Shown here: piece by piece, positions 46,077-55,829 of the stretch
Layout of the letters: every line of letters starts with the position of its first letter
How positions within the stretch are numbered: the first letter of the stretch is position 1
Source of the DNA: Bifidobacterium sp. ESL0790
Lineage (GTDB): Bacteria > Actinomycetota > Actinomycetes > Actinomycetales > Bifidobacteriaceae
Reading direction: 5' to 3'
Length of the DNA: 64,000 bases
Assembly: GCF_029395435.1 (NCBI RefSeq)
Contig: NZ_CP113915.1
Coordinates: 1,984,001-2,048,000 of the forward strand
Position numbers and translations under genes: made by a program
Notes under the pieces: model-generated
What the model was told of the DNA's origin: nothing
Databases searched by the model: none
What the model saw: the letters and a program-made list of their open reading frames with translations, nothing else

Positions 46077-48707
46077 TCACTTGTCGTCGTCCCCGCTCAG
46101 CGGATCCTCCGGCATCGTAGTGAGCTCGAGATGCTCGCCGCCGGTCTGGTCGACCAGAACGGTGTCGCCGTCGTGGACCTTGCCGGAAAGCAACATCTTC
46201 GCCATCTGGTCGCCGACCTCGGTCTGCACCAGTCGACGCAGCGGACGGGCGCCGTAAGCCGGGTCGTAACCGGCGTTGGCAAGCCATTCCTTCGCGGCCT
46301 TGGTGACGTCGAGCGTGATGCGGCGGTCGGTCAAGCGAGACGCGACCTGCTTGACTTGGATGTCCACGATCTCGCCCAGCTCCTCGCGGGTGAGCGGATG
46401 GAAGATGACCAGCTCGTCGAGACGGTTGAGGAACTCGGGCTTGAAGTGCGCGTGAACCGCGTCCATCACGGCCTTCTTCTTGGCCTCGTCATCCAAGTCA
46501 GGCTGCACTAGGAACTGCGAACCCAAGTTCGAAGTCATGATGAGAATCGTGTTCTTGAAGTCCACGGTCCTGCCCTGGCCATCGGTCAGGCGACCGTCGT
46601 CAAGCACCTGTAGAAGGATGTCGAAGATCTCAGGATTCGCCTTCTCCACCTCGTCGAACAGCACGACGGAGTAAGGACGACGCCGCACGGCCTCGGTGAG
46701 CTGGCCGCCCTCTTCGTAACCGACGTAGCCGGGGGCCGCACCGATCAGGCGGGTCACGGAACCCTTTTCCATGTACTCGCTCATATCGATACGCACCATG
46801 GCCTTCTCGTCGTCGAAGAGGAAGTCCGCCAACGCCTTGGCGAGCTCCGTCTTGCCCACACCGGTCGGGCCCAGGAAGAGGAACGAGCCGGTCGGACGGT
46901 TCGGGTCGGAGATGCCGGCACGCGAGCGCCGCACAGCGTCCGAAACCGCCTGAATGGCTTCCTTCTGGCCGATGACACGCTTGCCGAGGAACTTCTCCAT
47001 ATTCAGGAGCTTCTCATTCTCGCCCTGCATCAGGCGGCCGACAGGAATGCCGGTCCATTCGGAGACGATGCCCGCCACCGAATCGGCGTCCACGTGGTCG
47101 GGAACCATCGGCTCGGTCTCCTGACCGTTCGCGTTCTCCTCGTCCGCGGCCTGCTCGGCCAGATCCAGTTGCTTCTGGATCGCCGGGACTTCACCGTAGA
47201 GAATCTTGCTGGCCTTCTCCAAATCGCCCTCGCGGGTGTACTTGTCAGCCTGGACCTTCTTGGCGTCAAGCTGGGCGCGCAGATCGCCGACCTTGTTGTG
47301 GCCGGCCTTTTCCTGGTCCCAACGGGCCTTGAGCCCCGAAAGCTTCTCGCGGGTGTCCGCCAAGTCGCTTTGCAGCTTCTTCAGGCGGTCCTTGCTCGCG
47401 GGATCCTCGGCCTTCTTGAGCTGCATTTCCTCCATCTCGAGACGGGTCTCGCGACGTTGCAGCTCATCGATTTCCTCGGGCTGGCTATCCAACTCCATAC
47501 GCAGGTGCGCAGCGGCCTCGTCGACCAAATCGATGGCCTTATCAGGCAGCTGACGGCCGGTGATATACCGGTTCGAAAGCGTCGCGGCGGCAACGAGCGC
47601 ATCGTCGCCGATGGTCACCTTGTGGTGAGCCTCGTAACGCTGCTTCAGGCCGCGCAGAATCGCGATGGTGTCTTCAACGCTGGGCTCGCCGACGAAGACC
47701 TGCTGGAAACGACGTTCCAGAGCCGGGTCCTTTTCGATGTTCTCGCGGTATTCGTCGAGCGTGGTCGCGCCGATCAGGCGGAGTTCGCCACGGGCCAGCA
47801 TGGGCTTCAGCATATTGCCGGCGTCCATGGAGCCTTCGGCCGCACCCGCGCCGACGATGGTATGAATCTCGTCGATGAAGGTGATGATCTCGCCGTTGGC
47901 GCTCTTGATCTCGTTCAGGACGGACTTCAGGCGTTCCTCGAACTCGCCACGGTACTTCGAACCGGCCACCATCGAACCCAAGTCAAGGCTGATGAGCTTC
48001 TTGTTCTGCAAGGTCGTGGGTACGTCGCCCGCCACGATTCGTTCCGCCAGGCCTTCGACGACTGCGGTCTTGCCGACGCCGGGCTCGCCAATCAGAACGG
48101 GGTTGTTCTTGGTGCGGCGAGAAAGAATCTGGATGACACGGCGGATCTCCTGATCGCGGCCGATCACCGGATCGAGCTTGCCTTCCTTCGCCTGCGCCGT
48201 GAGGTCGGTGGAGTACTTCTCCAGCGCCTTGTAGCTGCCTTCGGCATCCGGGCTGGTCACTTTCGCGCCGCCACGCACGCTCGGAACGGCCTTGCGCAAG
48301 CCCTCGGCCGTCACACCGTTGGCCTTCAAAATATCCGCGCTCTCGTTCGGCGCACTCGCCGCGATGCCAATAAGAAGGTGCTCGGTGGAGACGTATTCGT
48401 CGCCCATCTTCTGCATCTCTTTCTCGGCCTGAGCCAGCGCCGTCGTGAGCTGACGGCTGGCCTGCGGCTGCGAAGTGGACGAGCCACTCGCGCTCGGCAG
48501 CTTCACCAGCGCATTGCGCACGGCCGCGCCGATGCCCTGGCGATTGCCGCCCGCGGCCTCGATGAGTCCCGGCACCACGCCGTTCTCCTGACGCAGCAAA
48601 GCGTCAAGCACATGCAAAGTATCAACCTGCGGATTGCCCGCAGCCGACGCGCTCTGAATCGCGTCACCGATGGCCTCTTGGGCCATGGTCGTGAACTTCT
48701 GTTCCAT
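46077..48707 (-). CDS. clpB: ATP-dependent disaggregase ClpB
   Basis: An 876-residue Hsp100 protein that pulls proteins out of aggregates with DnaK. The start at 48707 follows GGAGG by five bases. The N-terminal Clp repeat domain is followed by AAA module 1 ([13 protein letters not shown], then FIDEIHT), the coiled-coil middle domain (about 410-530) that distinguishes ClpB from ClpA/ClpC, and AAA module 2 ([24 protein letters not shown]). A HAIR operator 120 bases upstream indicates HspR repression, as known for bifidobacterial clpB. Confidence 0.97.
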   Translation of the reverse strand: MEQKFTTMAQEAIGDAIQSASAAGNPQVDTLHVLDALLRQENGVVPGLIEAAGGNRQGIGAAVRNALVKLPSASGSSTSQPQASRQLTTALAQAEKEMQKMGDEYVSTEHLLIGIAASAPNESADILKANGVTAEGLRKAVPSVRGGAKVTSPDAEGSYKALEKYSTDLTAQAKEGKLDPVIGRDQEIRRVIQILSRRTKNNPVLIGEPGVGKTAVVEGLAERIVAGDVPTTLQNKKLISLDLGSMVAGSKYRGEFEERLKSVLNEIKSANGEIITFIDEIHTIVGAGAAEGSMDAGNMLKPMLARGELRLIGATTLDEYRENIEKDPALERRFQQVFVGEPSVEDTIAILRGLKQRYEAHHKVTIGDDALVAAATLSNRYITGRQLPDKAIDLVDEAAAHLRMELDSQPEEIDELQRRETRLEMEEMQLKKAEDPASKDRLKKLQSDLADTREKLSGLKARWDQEKAGHNKVGDLRAQLDAKKVQADKYTREGDLEKASKILYGEVPAIQKQLDLAEQAADEENANGQETEPMVPDHVDADSVAGIVSEWTGIPVGRLMQGENEKLLNMEKFLGKRVIGQKEAIQAVSDAVRRSRAGISDPNRPTGSFLFLGPTGVGKTELAKALADFLFDDEKAMVRIDMSEYMEKGSVTRLIGAAPGYVGYEEGGQLTEAVRRRPYSVVLFDEVEKANPEIFDILLQVLDDGRLTDGQGRTVDFKNTILIMTSNLGSQFLVQPDLDDEAKKKAVMDAVHAHFKPEFLNRLDELVIFHPLTREELGEIVDIQVKQVASRLTDRRITLDVTKAAKEWLANAGYDPAYGARPLRRLVQTEVGDQMAKMLLSGKVHDGDTVLVDQTGGEHLELTTMPEDPLSGDDDK

Positions 48708-48828
48708 ATCTACCTCCGTTTTGTTCGCCCCGGCCGCGCTTCTCGGTTCTCGGTTTTCGCTCGCGCGCCAAGGCATATTTCGTTATCTGTCATACTCAAC
48801 AGCAACCAAGCCCCGCCTATTCCCAAAA

Positions 48829-48849
48829 CTTGAGTGAAAGAGACTCAAC
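48829..48849 (-). promoter_or_regulatory. HAIR operator (HspR-binding site) upstream of clpB
   Basis: CTTGAGT, seven bases, then ACTCAAC: one mismatch from the consensus CTTGAGT-N7-ACTCAAG recognised by the heat-shock repressor HspR. It lies 122 bases upstream of the clpB start codon in the divergent gap. Confidence 0.9.
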
Positions 48850-48922
48850 TTTTAGACCTCTTTGTCTAGTTAGGTACTGGCCATTCCTCAGACTGACTCG
48901 AGTTATCCACAATCAAGACATA

Positions 48923-48992
48923 CCCAAACAGGCCCATTTAAAAATAAAACCGCGGAATTCCAACGTTTCTGATTTAAATACCCCTGTTTGGG
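48923..48992. repeat. Hairpin repeat upstream of the DUF559 gene
   Basis: Twenty-base arms (CCCAAACAGG... with ...CCTGTTTGGG; three mismatches) enclose a 30-base loop containing AACCGCGGAATTCCAACG. A related copy with the same loop design lies at 49964-50041, beyond the gene. A single perfect DnaA box (TTATCCACA) lies just before, at 48903-48911. Confidence 0.82.
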
Positions 48993-49069
48993 CGTGTCGA
49001 AATCCAACCGTTCGACCACAGTACCCGAAATCATCACGGAAAAACTCAGAAATCGGATATGGTGCAACC

Positions 49070-50017
49070 ATGTTTGAGATTATTCGAGAGCCAGATACGG
49101 AAAAACTCATGCGCCATGCCGCATGGGAACGCCAACAACGAGCCATCCACGCGTTCCTCAAGGTTCAGCGGCGCACGAAAAAGCAGCTCACCGCAAGCCA
49201 TTTCACAGCAGCCGCGCTGATGGGCGTCGCCACGACGAAAGAGGACTCTGGAATCTATGTGAGCGTCAAGCAGCACGAGTCAAGATACCGCATGAAAGGG
49301 GTCCGCTTCAAAACTTGGAACAACGCGGACACAACGGGTGATGCCATTGAAATCGCGGGCATCTTATGCTCATCTCCAGAAGCGACCTTTGCACAGCTAT
49401 CCCGCGAAATCAGCTTCGAAGACGCCATCATTCTTGGCGATTCGCTGGTTTGCCGAGATTCCATGCTTCGCAGAACCAACAAGAAAAGCATAGAAAACTA
49501 CCTGCGAGATTGTCTCCCATTCCAGAACAGGAACAAATGTCTCCGCGCGCTTTCCCGAGTACGGGAGAATACCGATTCGCCAGCGGAGACGAAAATGCGA
49601 ATCATGCTCTGCAGATACGGCTTTCCGGAGCCGGAAATCAATTATCGAATAAATCTCAGATCGTCATATTACTTGTTGGATATGGCCTACCCGGAATACC
49701 AGATTGGCATCGAGTTCAACGGGCAGCACCACCACCATCAAATCGCAGAAGATTGGGAACGCTTCAATACCCTTCAATCCCTGGGATGGCAAATTTTCAC
49801 GGCCGAAAAAGACAATCTGGGGAGCCCGGCGCTCGATTTGCGCTTCTGCGACGATTTGGAGCGGGCCTATCGACGAGCGGGAGACACTGGGTTTTCTCAT
49901 CTCGAACGGCCTATGAGCATGCTGCAGTTATGCGACCGGAAACATCAGAATAAGAAGAACCTACACACCCAAACAGGGGCATTTAAAAACAGAACCGCAG
50001 AATATCAACGTTCTTGA
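49070..50017 (+). CDS. DUF559 (Vsr-like nuclease fold) protein
   Basis: A 315-residue protein. Residues about 1-190 are helical, including AIHAFLKVQRRTKKQLTASH and FEDAIILGDSL, as in AbiEi-like or DUF559-associated N termini. The C-terminal domain is a DUF559/Vsr-type restriction-endonuclease fold: SPAETKMRIMLCRYGFPEPE, LLDMAYPEYQIGIEFNGQHH with the likely catalytic Asp and Glu, and LQSLGWQIFTAEKDNL. Its last 17 codons lie inside the downstream hairpin repeat. It is flanked on both sides by related hairpins. The function is unproven; a defence or mobile nuclease is possible. Confidence 0.75.
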   Translation: MFEIIREPDTEKLMRHAAWERQQRAIHAFLKVQRRTKKQLTASHFTAAALMGVATTKEDSGIYVSVKQHESRYRMKGVRFKTWNNADTTGDAIEIAGILCSSPEATFAQLSREISFEDAIILGDSLVCRDSMLRRTNKKSIENYLRDCLPFQNRNKCLRALSRVRENTDSPAETKMRIMLCRYGFPEPEINYRINLRSSYYLLDMAYPEYQIGIEFNGQHHHHQIAEDWERFNTLQSLGWQIFTAEKDNLGSPALDLRFCDDLERAYRRAGDTGFSHLERPMSMLQLCDRKHQNKKNLHTQTGAFKNRTAEYQRS

Positions 50018-50041
50018 TTTAAATGCCCCTGTTTGGGTGTG
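49964..50041. repeat. Hairpin repeat downstream of the DUF559 gene
   Basis: Perfect 24-base arms (CACACCCAAACAGGGG... with ...CCCCTGTTTGGGTGTG) enclose a 30-base loop containing AACCGCAGAATATCAACG, closely related to the loop of the upstream copy. It covers the 3' end of the DUF559 gene and ends six bases before the stop of the convergent FAH gene, so it may also terminate both transcripts. Confidence 0.88.
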
Positions 50042-50046
50042 CGGCT

Positions 50047-50865
50047 TCAGCCCTTTACGACCACATTTCTCAGGGAACCGATGCCCTCGATGTTGACGAT
50101 GGCCTCGTCGCGCGGCTTGAGCGAGCCCGAGGCGTTGGGGGTGCCCGTCATGATGACGTCGCCAGGCAGCAGGGTGGCGAAGCTTGAGATCTCAGCGATT
50201 TGCTGGGGAATCGAGTGAATCAGGTCGGCCGTGGTGCCCGAGGCCCCCGGCACAGCCTTGCCATTCAGGGTGAAGGAGATCTTGGCGTCCTGCCAGTTGA
50301 GCTCGGTCTGGATCCACGGGCCGAGCGGGCACGAGGTGTCGAAGCCCTTGGCGCGCGTCCACATCGGGTCGTCGCCCTGCAGGTCGCGCAGCGTCACGTC
50401 ATTGACGCAGGTGTAGCCCAGCACGTAGTCCATGGCCTTGGTGACCGAGACGTTCTTGGCGATGCGGCCGATGATGACCGCCACCTCGGGCTCGAAGTTC
50501 ATATCGTTGGAGAAATCGGGGATGACGATGGGGTCGTCGGGCCCGATCACGGAGGTGCTCGGCTTCATGAAGATGACCATGTCGCTCGGCGCATGCTCGG
50601 CCTGCGACTGGCCCTTGGCATGCATGAACTCGGCGTGGGCCTCGTAGTTCTTGGCCAGGCCGTAGACCTTCGAGGGGATGATCGGGGCGAGCAGGCGGAC
50701 GCCCTCGCCGTCGACCGGGTAGCGCTTGCCGGTGGGCCGCACGGTCTGCCCGCCGAAGGGGTAGCCGTCGAGCACCACGAGATAGTCTTTGCCGTCGCCC
50801 TTGTCGGTCTGCACGAAGGCATATTGCGGGGCTTCGTCATCATGTGTGAAACGTGCGATTCTCAT
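50047..50865 (-). CDS. Fumarylacetoacetate hydrolase family protein
   Basis: A 272-residue metal-dependent enzyme of the FAH superfamily, which includes hydrolases, isomerases and decarboxylases of acyl-pyruvates. GLAKNYEAHAEFM, FEPEVAVIIGRIAKNV and GYTCVNDVTLRDLQGDD are typical, with GDVIMTGTPNASG near the end. The ATG at 50865 has GGGAG just upstream; the ATG at 50898 does not. The exact substrate cannot be read from the sequence; oxaloacetate or acylpyruvate activity is common. Confidence 0.88.
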   Translation of the reverse strand: MRIARFTHDDEAPQYAFVQTDKGDGKDYLVVLDGYPFGGQTVRPTGKRYPVDGEGVRLLAPIIPSKVYGLAKNYEAHAEFMHAKGQSQAEHAPSDMVIFMKPSTSVIGPDDPIVIPDFSNDMNFEPEVAVIIGRIAKNVSVTKAMDYVLGYTCVNDVTLRDLQGDDPMWTRAKGFDTSCPLGPWIQTELNWQDAKISFTLNGKAVPGASGTTADLIHSIPQQIAEISSFATLLPGDVIMTGTPNASGSLKPRDEAIVNIEGIGSLRNVVVKG

Positions 50866-50924
50866 GGCTCCCAGCCTACGCCACTTCCCCGTCTTCAATC
50901 AGTCAAGAGCCGAAATAAACACAC

Positions 50925-51287
50925 TCAGAAGGCATCGCGGCGAACACGGAATCCGGAGTCTTTATTATTGGAAAGAGGAATTTCCTCAGTCCGCACATGG
51001 TCGACGTGGCCCCACCTTGGGCCTGACTTCAGCACCTCGACCATTGCCGAAACCGCGTCGGCAGAACCCTGCGCCTCCACTTCGACCGAGCCATCACGAC
51101 GGTTGCGCACCCAGCCGGAGACACCTAGGCGAGAGGCCTCGTTCACTGCGAAATAGCGGTAGCCGACACCTTGCACGAGGCCGCTCACCACTGCATGTAC
51201 ACGCACGTCGCCATTCGCCGCAGAGCCGTCATCCGCACCGGCATTCCCCAATTGCCGGGCGTTCGCGGAACCGTTCTGTCGCCTCAT
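50925..51287 (-). CDS. acyP: Acylphosphatase
   Basis: A 120-residue protein whose C-terminal 92 residues form the acylphosphatase fold. The phosphate-binding loop GLVQGVGYRYF carries the catalytic arginine and GWVRNRRDGSVEVEAQG the catalytic asparagine. The first 27 residues are a hydrophilic extension. It hydrolyses acyl phosphates such as acetyl or carbamoyl phosphate. Confidence 0.92.
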   Translation of the reverse strand: MRRQNGSANARQLGNAGADDGSAANGDVRVHAVVSGLVQGVGYRYFAVNEASRLGVSGWVRNRRDGSVEVEAQGSADAVSAMVEVLKSGPRWGHVDHVRTEEIPLSNNKDSGFRVRRDAF

Positions 51288-51326
51288 CGCTTTTGATACA
51301 CTCCCTTCCGCTCCGCTCAGCCCTTC

Positions 51327-52160
51327 TCAGATGAATGCCCTCTCGCCAAAGATGGCCGTGCCAACACGCACGATGGTGGAGCCCTCGGCGATGGCGAGCG
51401 CCATGTCGTGGGTCATGCCCATCGAGAGCTCGCGGCAATCGGCGGTGCCGGCGTCGCCCGAGGCGAGAATCTGGTCGCGGGTGCGGCGCAGGTGCGCGAA
51501 GCCCTCACGGATGCGCTTCTCGTCGTCAACGTGGGCGCCGATGGTCATCAGCCCCTCAAGCCGCAGCCCGCCGATGGCGCCGATCTGCCCGGCCAATTCG
51601 ATGGCGTGCTTCGGGTCGCAGCCCGACTTGGACTCCTCGCCCGACTCGTTGACCTCGAGCAGCACGCCCACAGTGATGTCATGCGCCACCGCCCGCCGCG
51701 CGATCTTCTCGGCGGTCTCGAGCGAATCGACGGACTCGATGGTGTCGACGTAAGGCAGCACCTTGTTGATCTTGTTGGACTGCAATTGGCCGATGAGATG
51801 GAAGGGAATGTGCGTGCGAGCCTCGGGATTCGAACCTTCCTTGAGCGGCGAGACCGACGCGCCCAGGTCGAATCCCTCGTCGGCGCAGTGGCGGATGAGC
51901 CCCTCGGCCTTGGCGGAAATCTCCTGCGGACGGTTCTCGCCGATCATGCGCACGCCTGCGTCGATGGCGGCCATGATTTCGCCGACGTCGCGGGTCTTGG
52001 TGGCCGCGAGCAGCTTGGCCGAGCCGGGTTCGCGCCCCGCGTCCGCGGTCGCCTTCGCCACGGTGTCGAGTACGCGGTGCACGCCGTCGGTGATCTCCTG
52101 GCGCCGCTTGGCGTCGATGGTCTCATTGGCCAGATTCTTGTGGTCCATATATGCCGTCAT
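51327..52160 (-). CDS. YggS/PLPBP family pyridoxal-phosphate protein
   Basis: A 277-residue alanine-racemase-fold protein that handles PLP homeostasis. The PLP lysine is in KLLAATKTRDVGEI. IGENRPQEISAKAEGL, FHLIGQLQSNK and LSMGMTHDMALAIAEGSTIVRVG are the standard family blocks. The ATG at 52160 follows GGGGGAA; in-frame codons upstream are ignored. An insertion near residue 110 (LGASVSPLKEGSNPEARTH) is longer than in E. coli. Confidence 0.92.
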   Translation of the reverse strand: MTAYMDHKNLANETIDAKRRQEITDGVHRVLDTVAKATADAGREPGSAKLLAATKTRDVGEIMAAIDAGVRMIGENRPQEISAKAEGLIRHCADEGFDLGASVSPLKEGSNPEARTHIPFHLIGQLQSNKINKVLPYVDTIESVDSLETAEKIARRAVAHDITVGVLLEVNESGEESKSGCDPKHAIELAGQIGAIGGLRLEGLMTIGAHVDDEKRIREGFAHLRRTRDQILASGDAGTADCRELSMGMTHDMALAIAEGSTIVRVGTAIFGERAFI

Positions 52161-52445
52161 GATTCCCCCATTGAGCTTTCGCCTCCATAATATCCAACAC
52201 CTCGTCACCGTGGCGGCGAAGGCGGGCAACAGTGAAATCCGAAGGCTTGCGTTCGCTGTTTTATCGCGATTTTGAACTCTTCACGAAGTGTTTCAAATCT
52301 GGCCTTAGCCGATTTCAGAACAATTTCACATTGGTCCAAATCCGTCTCAAACTTACCCAAGGTCGGTTCTAAATCCCTTTCAGATTATCCTCGAGTCCAT
52401 CTCGAATCTGCCTTGGATTTCCCACAAATCCGCTTCCATTACGGC

Positions 52446-54305
52446 TCAGATCCGCAGGAGAGTTTCAAGCAAATCGTCGGGCAGCACCTTGTCAGTCACG
52501 TCCTCGCGTACCTTGCTCCACGAGAATCGTCGCAACGCCTCATCCACACTCATCGCGACGGGCTTCGTTTGGCCCAGTTCACGCAAGCCCAGCAACCACG
52601 CGCAATAGCCGATGACCTGCTCCGGGCGCACTCCCGCGGCCCGCAACTCCCCCATGTCGAGCGAGCGCCGACGCTTGGCCAGCCGCGTTCCGGAAGGGTC
52701 GTCAATCAGTGGCAGATGGGCATAGTCGGGATGGAACGGAGAACGCGAGCCTGAAGTGCTTGCAGCATTTATTTGGCTTGCACTATCAGCCAAACCGTTG
52801 GGATGATTGGGACGAGCGGAGGCGTCATCACGGCCGTCACTCGCAAACCTAGATTTTCTACAGACAGCATCAGCCAGCACAGCGGTATCCCGGATATTCT
52901 GAGTTTCAGCTGTCTCTCGACCAGAACCACTCTCGGTAGTTCCAGAATCGCGGTTTGATGCCGCCATTCCGACACCATGTTTCGCAGCGAATCCAGAGGC
53001 GACCAGCGCCCGCTGAATCCACATCTGCAAGGCAGTCGAGCGCAGCAAATCACGGCCGCGCACGATGTCGTTGACACCCATCAGCAGGTCATCGACCACA
53101 ACAGCGAGCTGGTAGGAGAAGATGCCGTCCGACCGGCGCACCACCGTGTCGCCGACCTCACGCGCCAAGTCGAAACGTTGCGCGCCGTAGACACGGTCCT
53201 CGAACGAGATTATGGAAGCGTCACAACACGCATTCGCGGGCATCGAATTTCGGGGATTCCGTTCTGCCGTCTTGCCGCCAAACGCATCGTCATTACCTCG
53301 CAAGTTACGGTCGACAACCTCACCTTCAGACTCAACATTCCCCTGACTGCACCTAGGCACCGCAATACGCCACGAGTGACGTTCACCCGCCTCAAGCCGA
53401 CGCCGCACCTCGGCTGGGTCGTACGCCAAAAGCCGCCGGCACGTGCCCGGATAGATGATGAAACGGTCACCTTCTTGGGGAGCCGACGCCGCACGGATGT
53501 CGGCCCGCGAACAGAAACACGGGTAAATCAGGGGACATGCAGCCTCAGCACCCTGCCCACCGGCCACGGATTCCGCCGGCCCAGCGGCACGAGGCCATGG
53601 TTGCCGTCGGCCCTGCCCATCTGCCACAGATTCCGCCCCATCGCCAGAACGCGGCAAAGCATTCAGAAACAAGGAATCCAACGCCGACAAACCTTGCGAA
53701 TTCGTAGATTCAGACACGTTGGAAGTCGAAGACCCAGGCAACGATGAGCTTGATGAATCCGACATCTGCGATCCAGCAGTTATTGAATCAGCCAGGCCAT
53801 GCGAGTCAACGGTGTCTGCCCAACCAGAACTGGAGACATCACCTGCCCTACCTCGCAAACGCAGTCCGCCATCAGCGGTCAGTTCCAGCGACATCAAGGA
53901 AAGCAACGCGTCCTCGTAGATGGCCGCGCGCTGGGATTGGTAGATTGGGTCGCCGTCCCATGCGAGCCCCAACCAGTTCAGATCGTCCATAATCCATCGG
54001 TCAGCGTCGGGCCGGGCTCGCGGTCCGTCGACGTCCTCGATGCGCAGCAACACGCGCCCGCGAGCGCCGTTTCCCGCGCCATCAGCGACCCTGTGCATGT
54101 CTTCAGCGCGGACGCCCGCGCTCGAAAAATCACGGGAATCAATTGCGGCATCAGACGAATCACACGCATTATGCGCATCACCACCATGCGCCGAAAGCCA
54201 CGCGCCCAACATTGCATATACATTGCCGATATGCATGCGCCCGGATGGAGTGGGCGCGAATCGCCCTGTCACAGGGGTCGCGCCGCAGCCAGCAGCGCCC
54301 GTCAT
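52446..54305 (-). CDS. gluQ: Enlarged glutamyl-Q tRNA(Asp) synthetase-like protein
   Basis: A 619-residue protein built on the anticodon-domain-less GluRS fold that glutamylates queuosine in tRNA-Asp. The ATG at 54305 overlaps the upstream gene by four bases. RFAPTPSGRMHIGNVYAML is the HIGH region, the zinc-site cysteines are in CFCSRADIRAA and IIYPGTCR, VNDIVRGRDLL precedes the active-site end, and RLAKRRRSLDM is the KMSKS equivalent. The usual length is about 300. Extra Ser/Asp/Gly-rich segments lie at about 40-65, 125-240 and in two later places. The C terminus includes IGYCAWLLGLRE. Confidence 0.85.
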   Translation of the reverse strand: MTGAAGCGATPVTGRFAPTPSGRMHIGNVYAMLGAWLSAHGGDAHNACDSSDAAIDSRDFSSAGVRAEDMHRVADGAGNGARGRVLLRIEDVDGPRARPDADRWIMDDLNWLGLAWDGDPIYQSQRAAIYEDALLSLMSLELTADGGLRLRGRAGDVSSSGWADTVDSHGLADSITAGSQMSDSSSSSLPGSSTSNVSESTNSQGLSALDSLFLNALPRSGDGAESVADGQGRRQPWPRAAGPAESVAGGQGAEAACPLIYPCFCSRADIRAASAPQEGDRFIIYPGTCRRLLAYDPAEVRRRLEAGERHSWRIAVPRCSQGNVESEGEVVDRNLRGNDDAFGGKTAERNPRNSMPANACCDASIISFEDRVYGAQRFDLAREVGDTVVRRSDGIFSYQLAVVVDDLLMGVNDIVRGRDLLRSTALQMWIQRALVASGFAAKHGVGMAASNRDSGTTESGSGRETAETQNIRDTAVLADAVCRKSRFASDGRDDASARPNHPNGLADSASQINAASTSGSRSPFHPDYAHLPLIDDPSGTRLAKRRRSLDMGELRAAGVRPEQVIGYCAWLLGLRELGQTKPVAMSVDEALRRFSWSKVREDVTDKVLPDDLLETLLRI

Positions 54306-55585
54306 TCCTGAATCCACAGCTCTTGGTCGGTGGGCCACTCGTTGGGTACGCACCCATTGAGCCCCATCGACTGCTCCTGCATCAGCGGCGCGGGTTTGCC
54401 CGGCCCGGCGCACGTCGGCTCGTTGTCGATGTGCCCGAGGCGATGGCCGACCTCGTGGTTGATGACCATTTCGCGGTAGCGCTGCAGGGTGAGCCCGGCC
54501 TTGATGAGCTGCTTGGTCGCGCCGTTCCAGCGGTCCTCGTTGATGATCACGTCGTCGCCCACACGGCAGCTGTATTCGTCGGAGCAGTCCGCCGAGAACG
54601 TGCTCACCTGGTTGGCCTGCGCCAGGTACATGGTGAAGTCGCAGTTGCCGGCGTTCGCGTCGCCGAGCGTGAAGGTCGCCCCGGCGCGCGGCCAGCCCTT
54701 CGGGTCGTTCAGCGTGCGGAAGATGTCGTTTTCGAAGACGCGCATATTGGTGTCGCCCACGTTGCCACGGGTGCCGACGCAATAGGTGTATTGGTGCGCG
54801 GGCTTGCCGCTGGCGGCCACGGTTTTCTGCGCACGCGCCAAAATATCGCCGCGGCTCTGGTCGGTGAGCGCGGGCTGGGCGGGTATCTTGTAGGGGTCGT
54901 GGGCGGCCTTGCGTTTGGCTTGCGCGGCGGCCTTCTTGGCGGTCTCACGCTTTTGGGCGGCTTGGGCGATCTGCGCGCTTTCGGACTGCTGCTGCGCTTT
55001 CGAAGCCACCACGGCATGCACGGCCAGGGCGATCGCGGCCACCAGCACCACGGCAACAAGCGCCACGACGGTACGTCTCACACGGAACACGGAGGCCGAA
55101 GGTCTCCCCTTTGCTCCGCCACGTGCTCCACCGCGTCGAGCCTCGCCTCGCTGCGCCTCGCTTGCGGAGTCGGGTTCCAGCACCGAGCCGATGAAGCCTT
55201 GGGATATCGCCGCCATATCCACCACGGGAGGCGGTGGCGGCCCCGCGCTCAGGCCAGATTTCACCGTGGAATTTTGACCATCACGACGCTTGCGGCGACC
55301 TTGCCGTTTGCCAGCATCCTTATGGCCTTTGCGCCCCTTACGCCCCTGGCTGTTTTTATGGCCTTTACTATCGTCGTGTCGATCGCGCCCGCCGGAAAAT
55401 CCCAGAAAACCGGACGCCGCCTGCCACAGCCGACGAACACCGTGGTTGAACGAGCGCAACACGACAAGCGCCCCGTGGCCCAACCCCCTCAGGCCGATGA
55501 GCGCCCAGCTGGCGATGAGGTCCAGCACGGCCAAGAACCTGCCGGCCGCACCCTGTTCAGATCGTCCGTCGCGCTTCACATCCAC
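54302..55585 (-). CDS. DUF3152 putative zinc metalloprotease, membrane-anchored
   Basis: A 427-residue protein. A basic, Gly/Arg/Lys-rich cytoplasmic N-terminal region of about 165 residues is followed by one membrane helix (VVALVAVVLVAAIALAVHAVV) and an Ala/Lys coiled coil. The outer DUF3152 domain (about 240-427) contains INHEVGHRLGH, the H-E-x-x-H-x-x-G-H zinc motif of metzincin-like peptidases, and paired cysteines (FSADCSDEYSCRVGDD). The start is a GTG next to GGGGA. It is translationally coupled to the gluQ-like gene, probably by chance of compact layout. Confidence 0.82.
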   Translation of the reverse strand: MDVKRDGRSEQGAAGRFLAVLDLIASWALIGLRGLGHGALVVLRSFNHGVRRLWQAASGFLGFSGGRDRHDDSKGHKNSQGRKGRKGHKDAGKRQGRRKRRDGQNSTVKSGLSAGPPPPPVVDMAAISQGFIGSVLEPDSASEAQRGEARRGGARGGAKGRPSASVFRVRRTVVALVAVVLVAAIALAVHAVVASKAQQQSESAQIAQAAQKRETAKKAAAQAKRKAAHDPYKIPAQPALTDQSRGDILARAQKTVAASGKPAHQYTYCVGTRGNVGDTNMRVFENDIFRTLNDPKGWPRAGATFTLGDANAGNCDFTMYLAQANQVSTFSADCSDEYSCRVGDDVIINEDRWNGATKQLIKAGLTLQRYREMVINHEVGHRLGHIDNEPTCAGPGKPAPLMQEQSMGLNGCVPNEWPTDQELWIQE

Positions 55586-55782
55586 TCCCCATGCTGGGCT
55601 TCAATCACTTGGTTTCATGATATGCGCTCTTCATGACCTGCGACGCGGCGGTACAGGAGCAAAGCAGAAGCGCAACGAGAACGGAACACGCGAGACGGCG
55701 ACGCCCAGCGCAATCTGGACGCCGCCGTCTCACAAAGCCTCGGCGATGCCGGATATCGGTTCCGGCAATCAAGCGAGTCAGC

Positions 55783-55821
55783 TCAAGCAATCAAAGCAAT
55801 CAAAGCAATCAAGCCAATCAA
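55783..55821. repeat. 9-bp microsatellite
   Basis: Four copies of a CAATCAAAG-type 9-base unit lie just beyond the 3' end of the aquaglyceroporin gene. Two copies are exact. A tract like this could vary in copy number but would not alter a reading frame. Confidence 0.7.
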
Positions 55822-55829
55822 CCACCCAA

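Noticed and set aside
52446-54782. Extended 778-codon form of the GluQ-like protein
   Set aside because: The first 159 codons are Arg/His-rich shadow of the DUF3152 gene on the same strand in another frame. The ATG at 54305 starts the recognisable domain.
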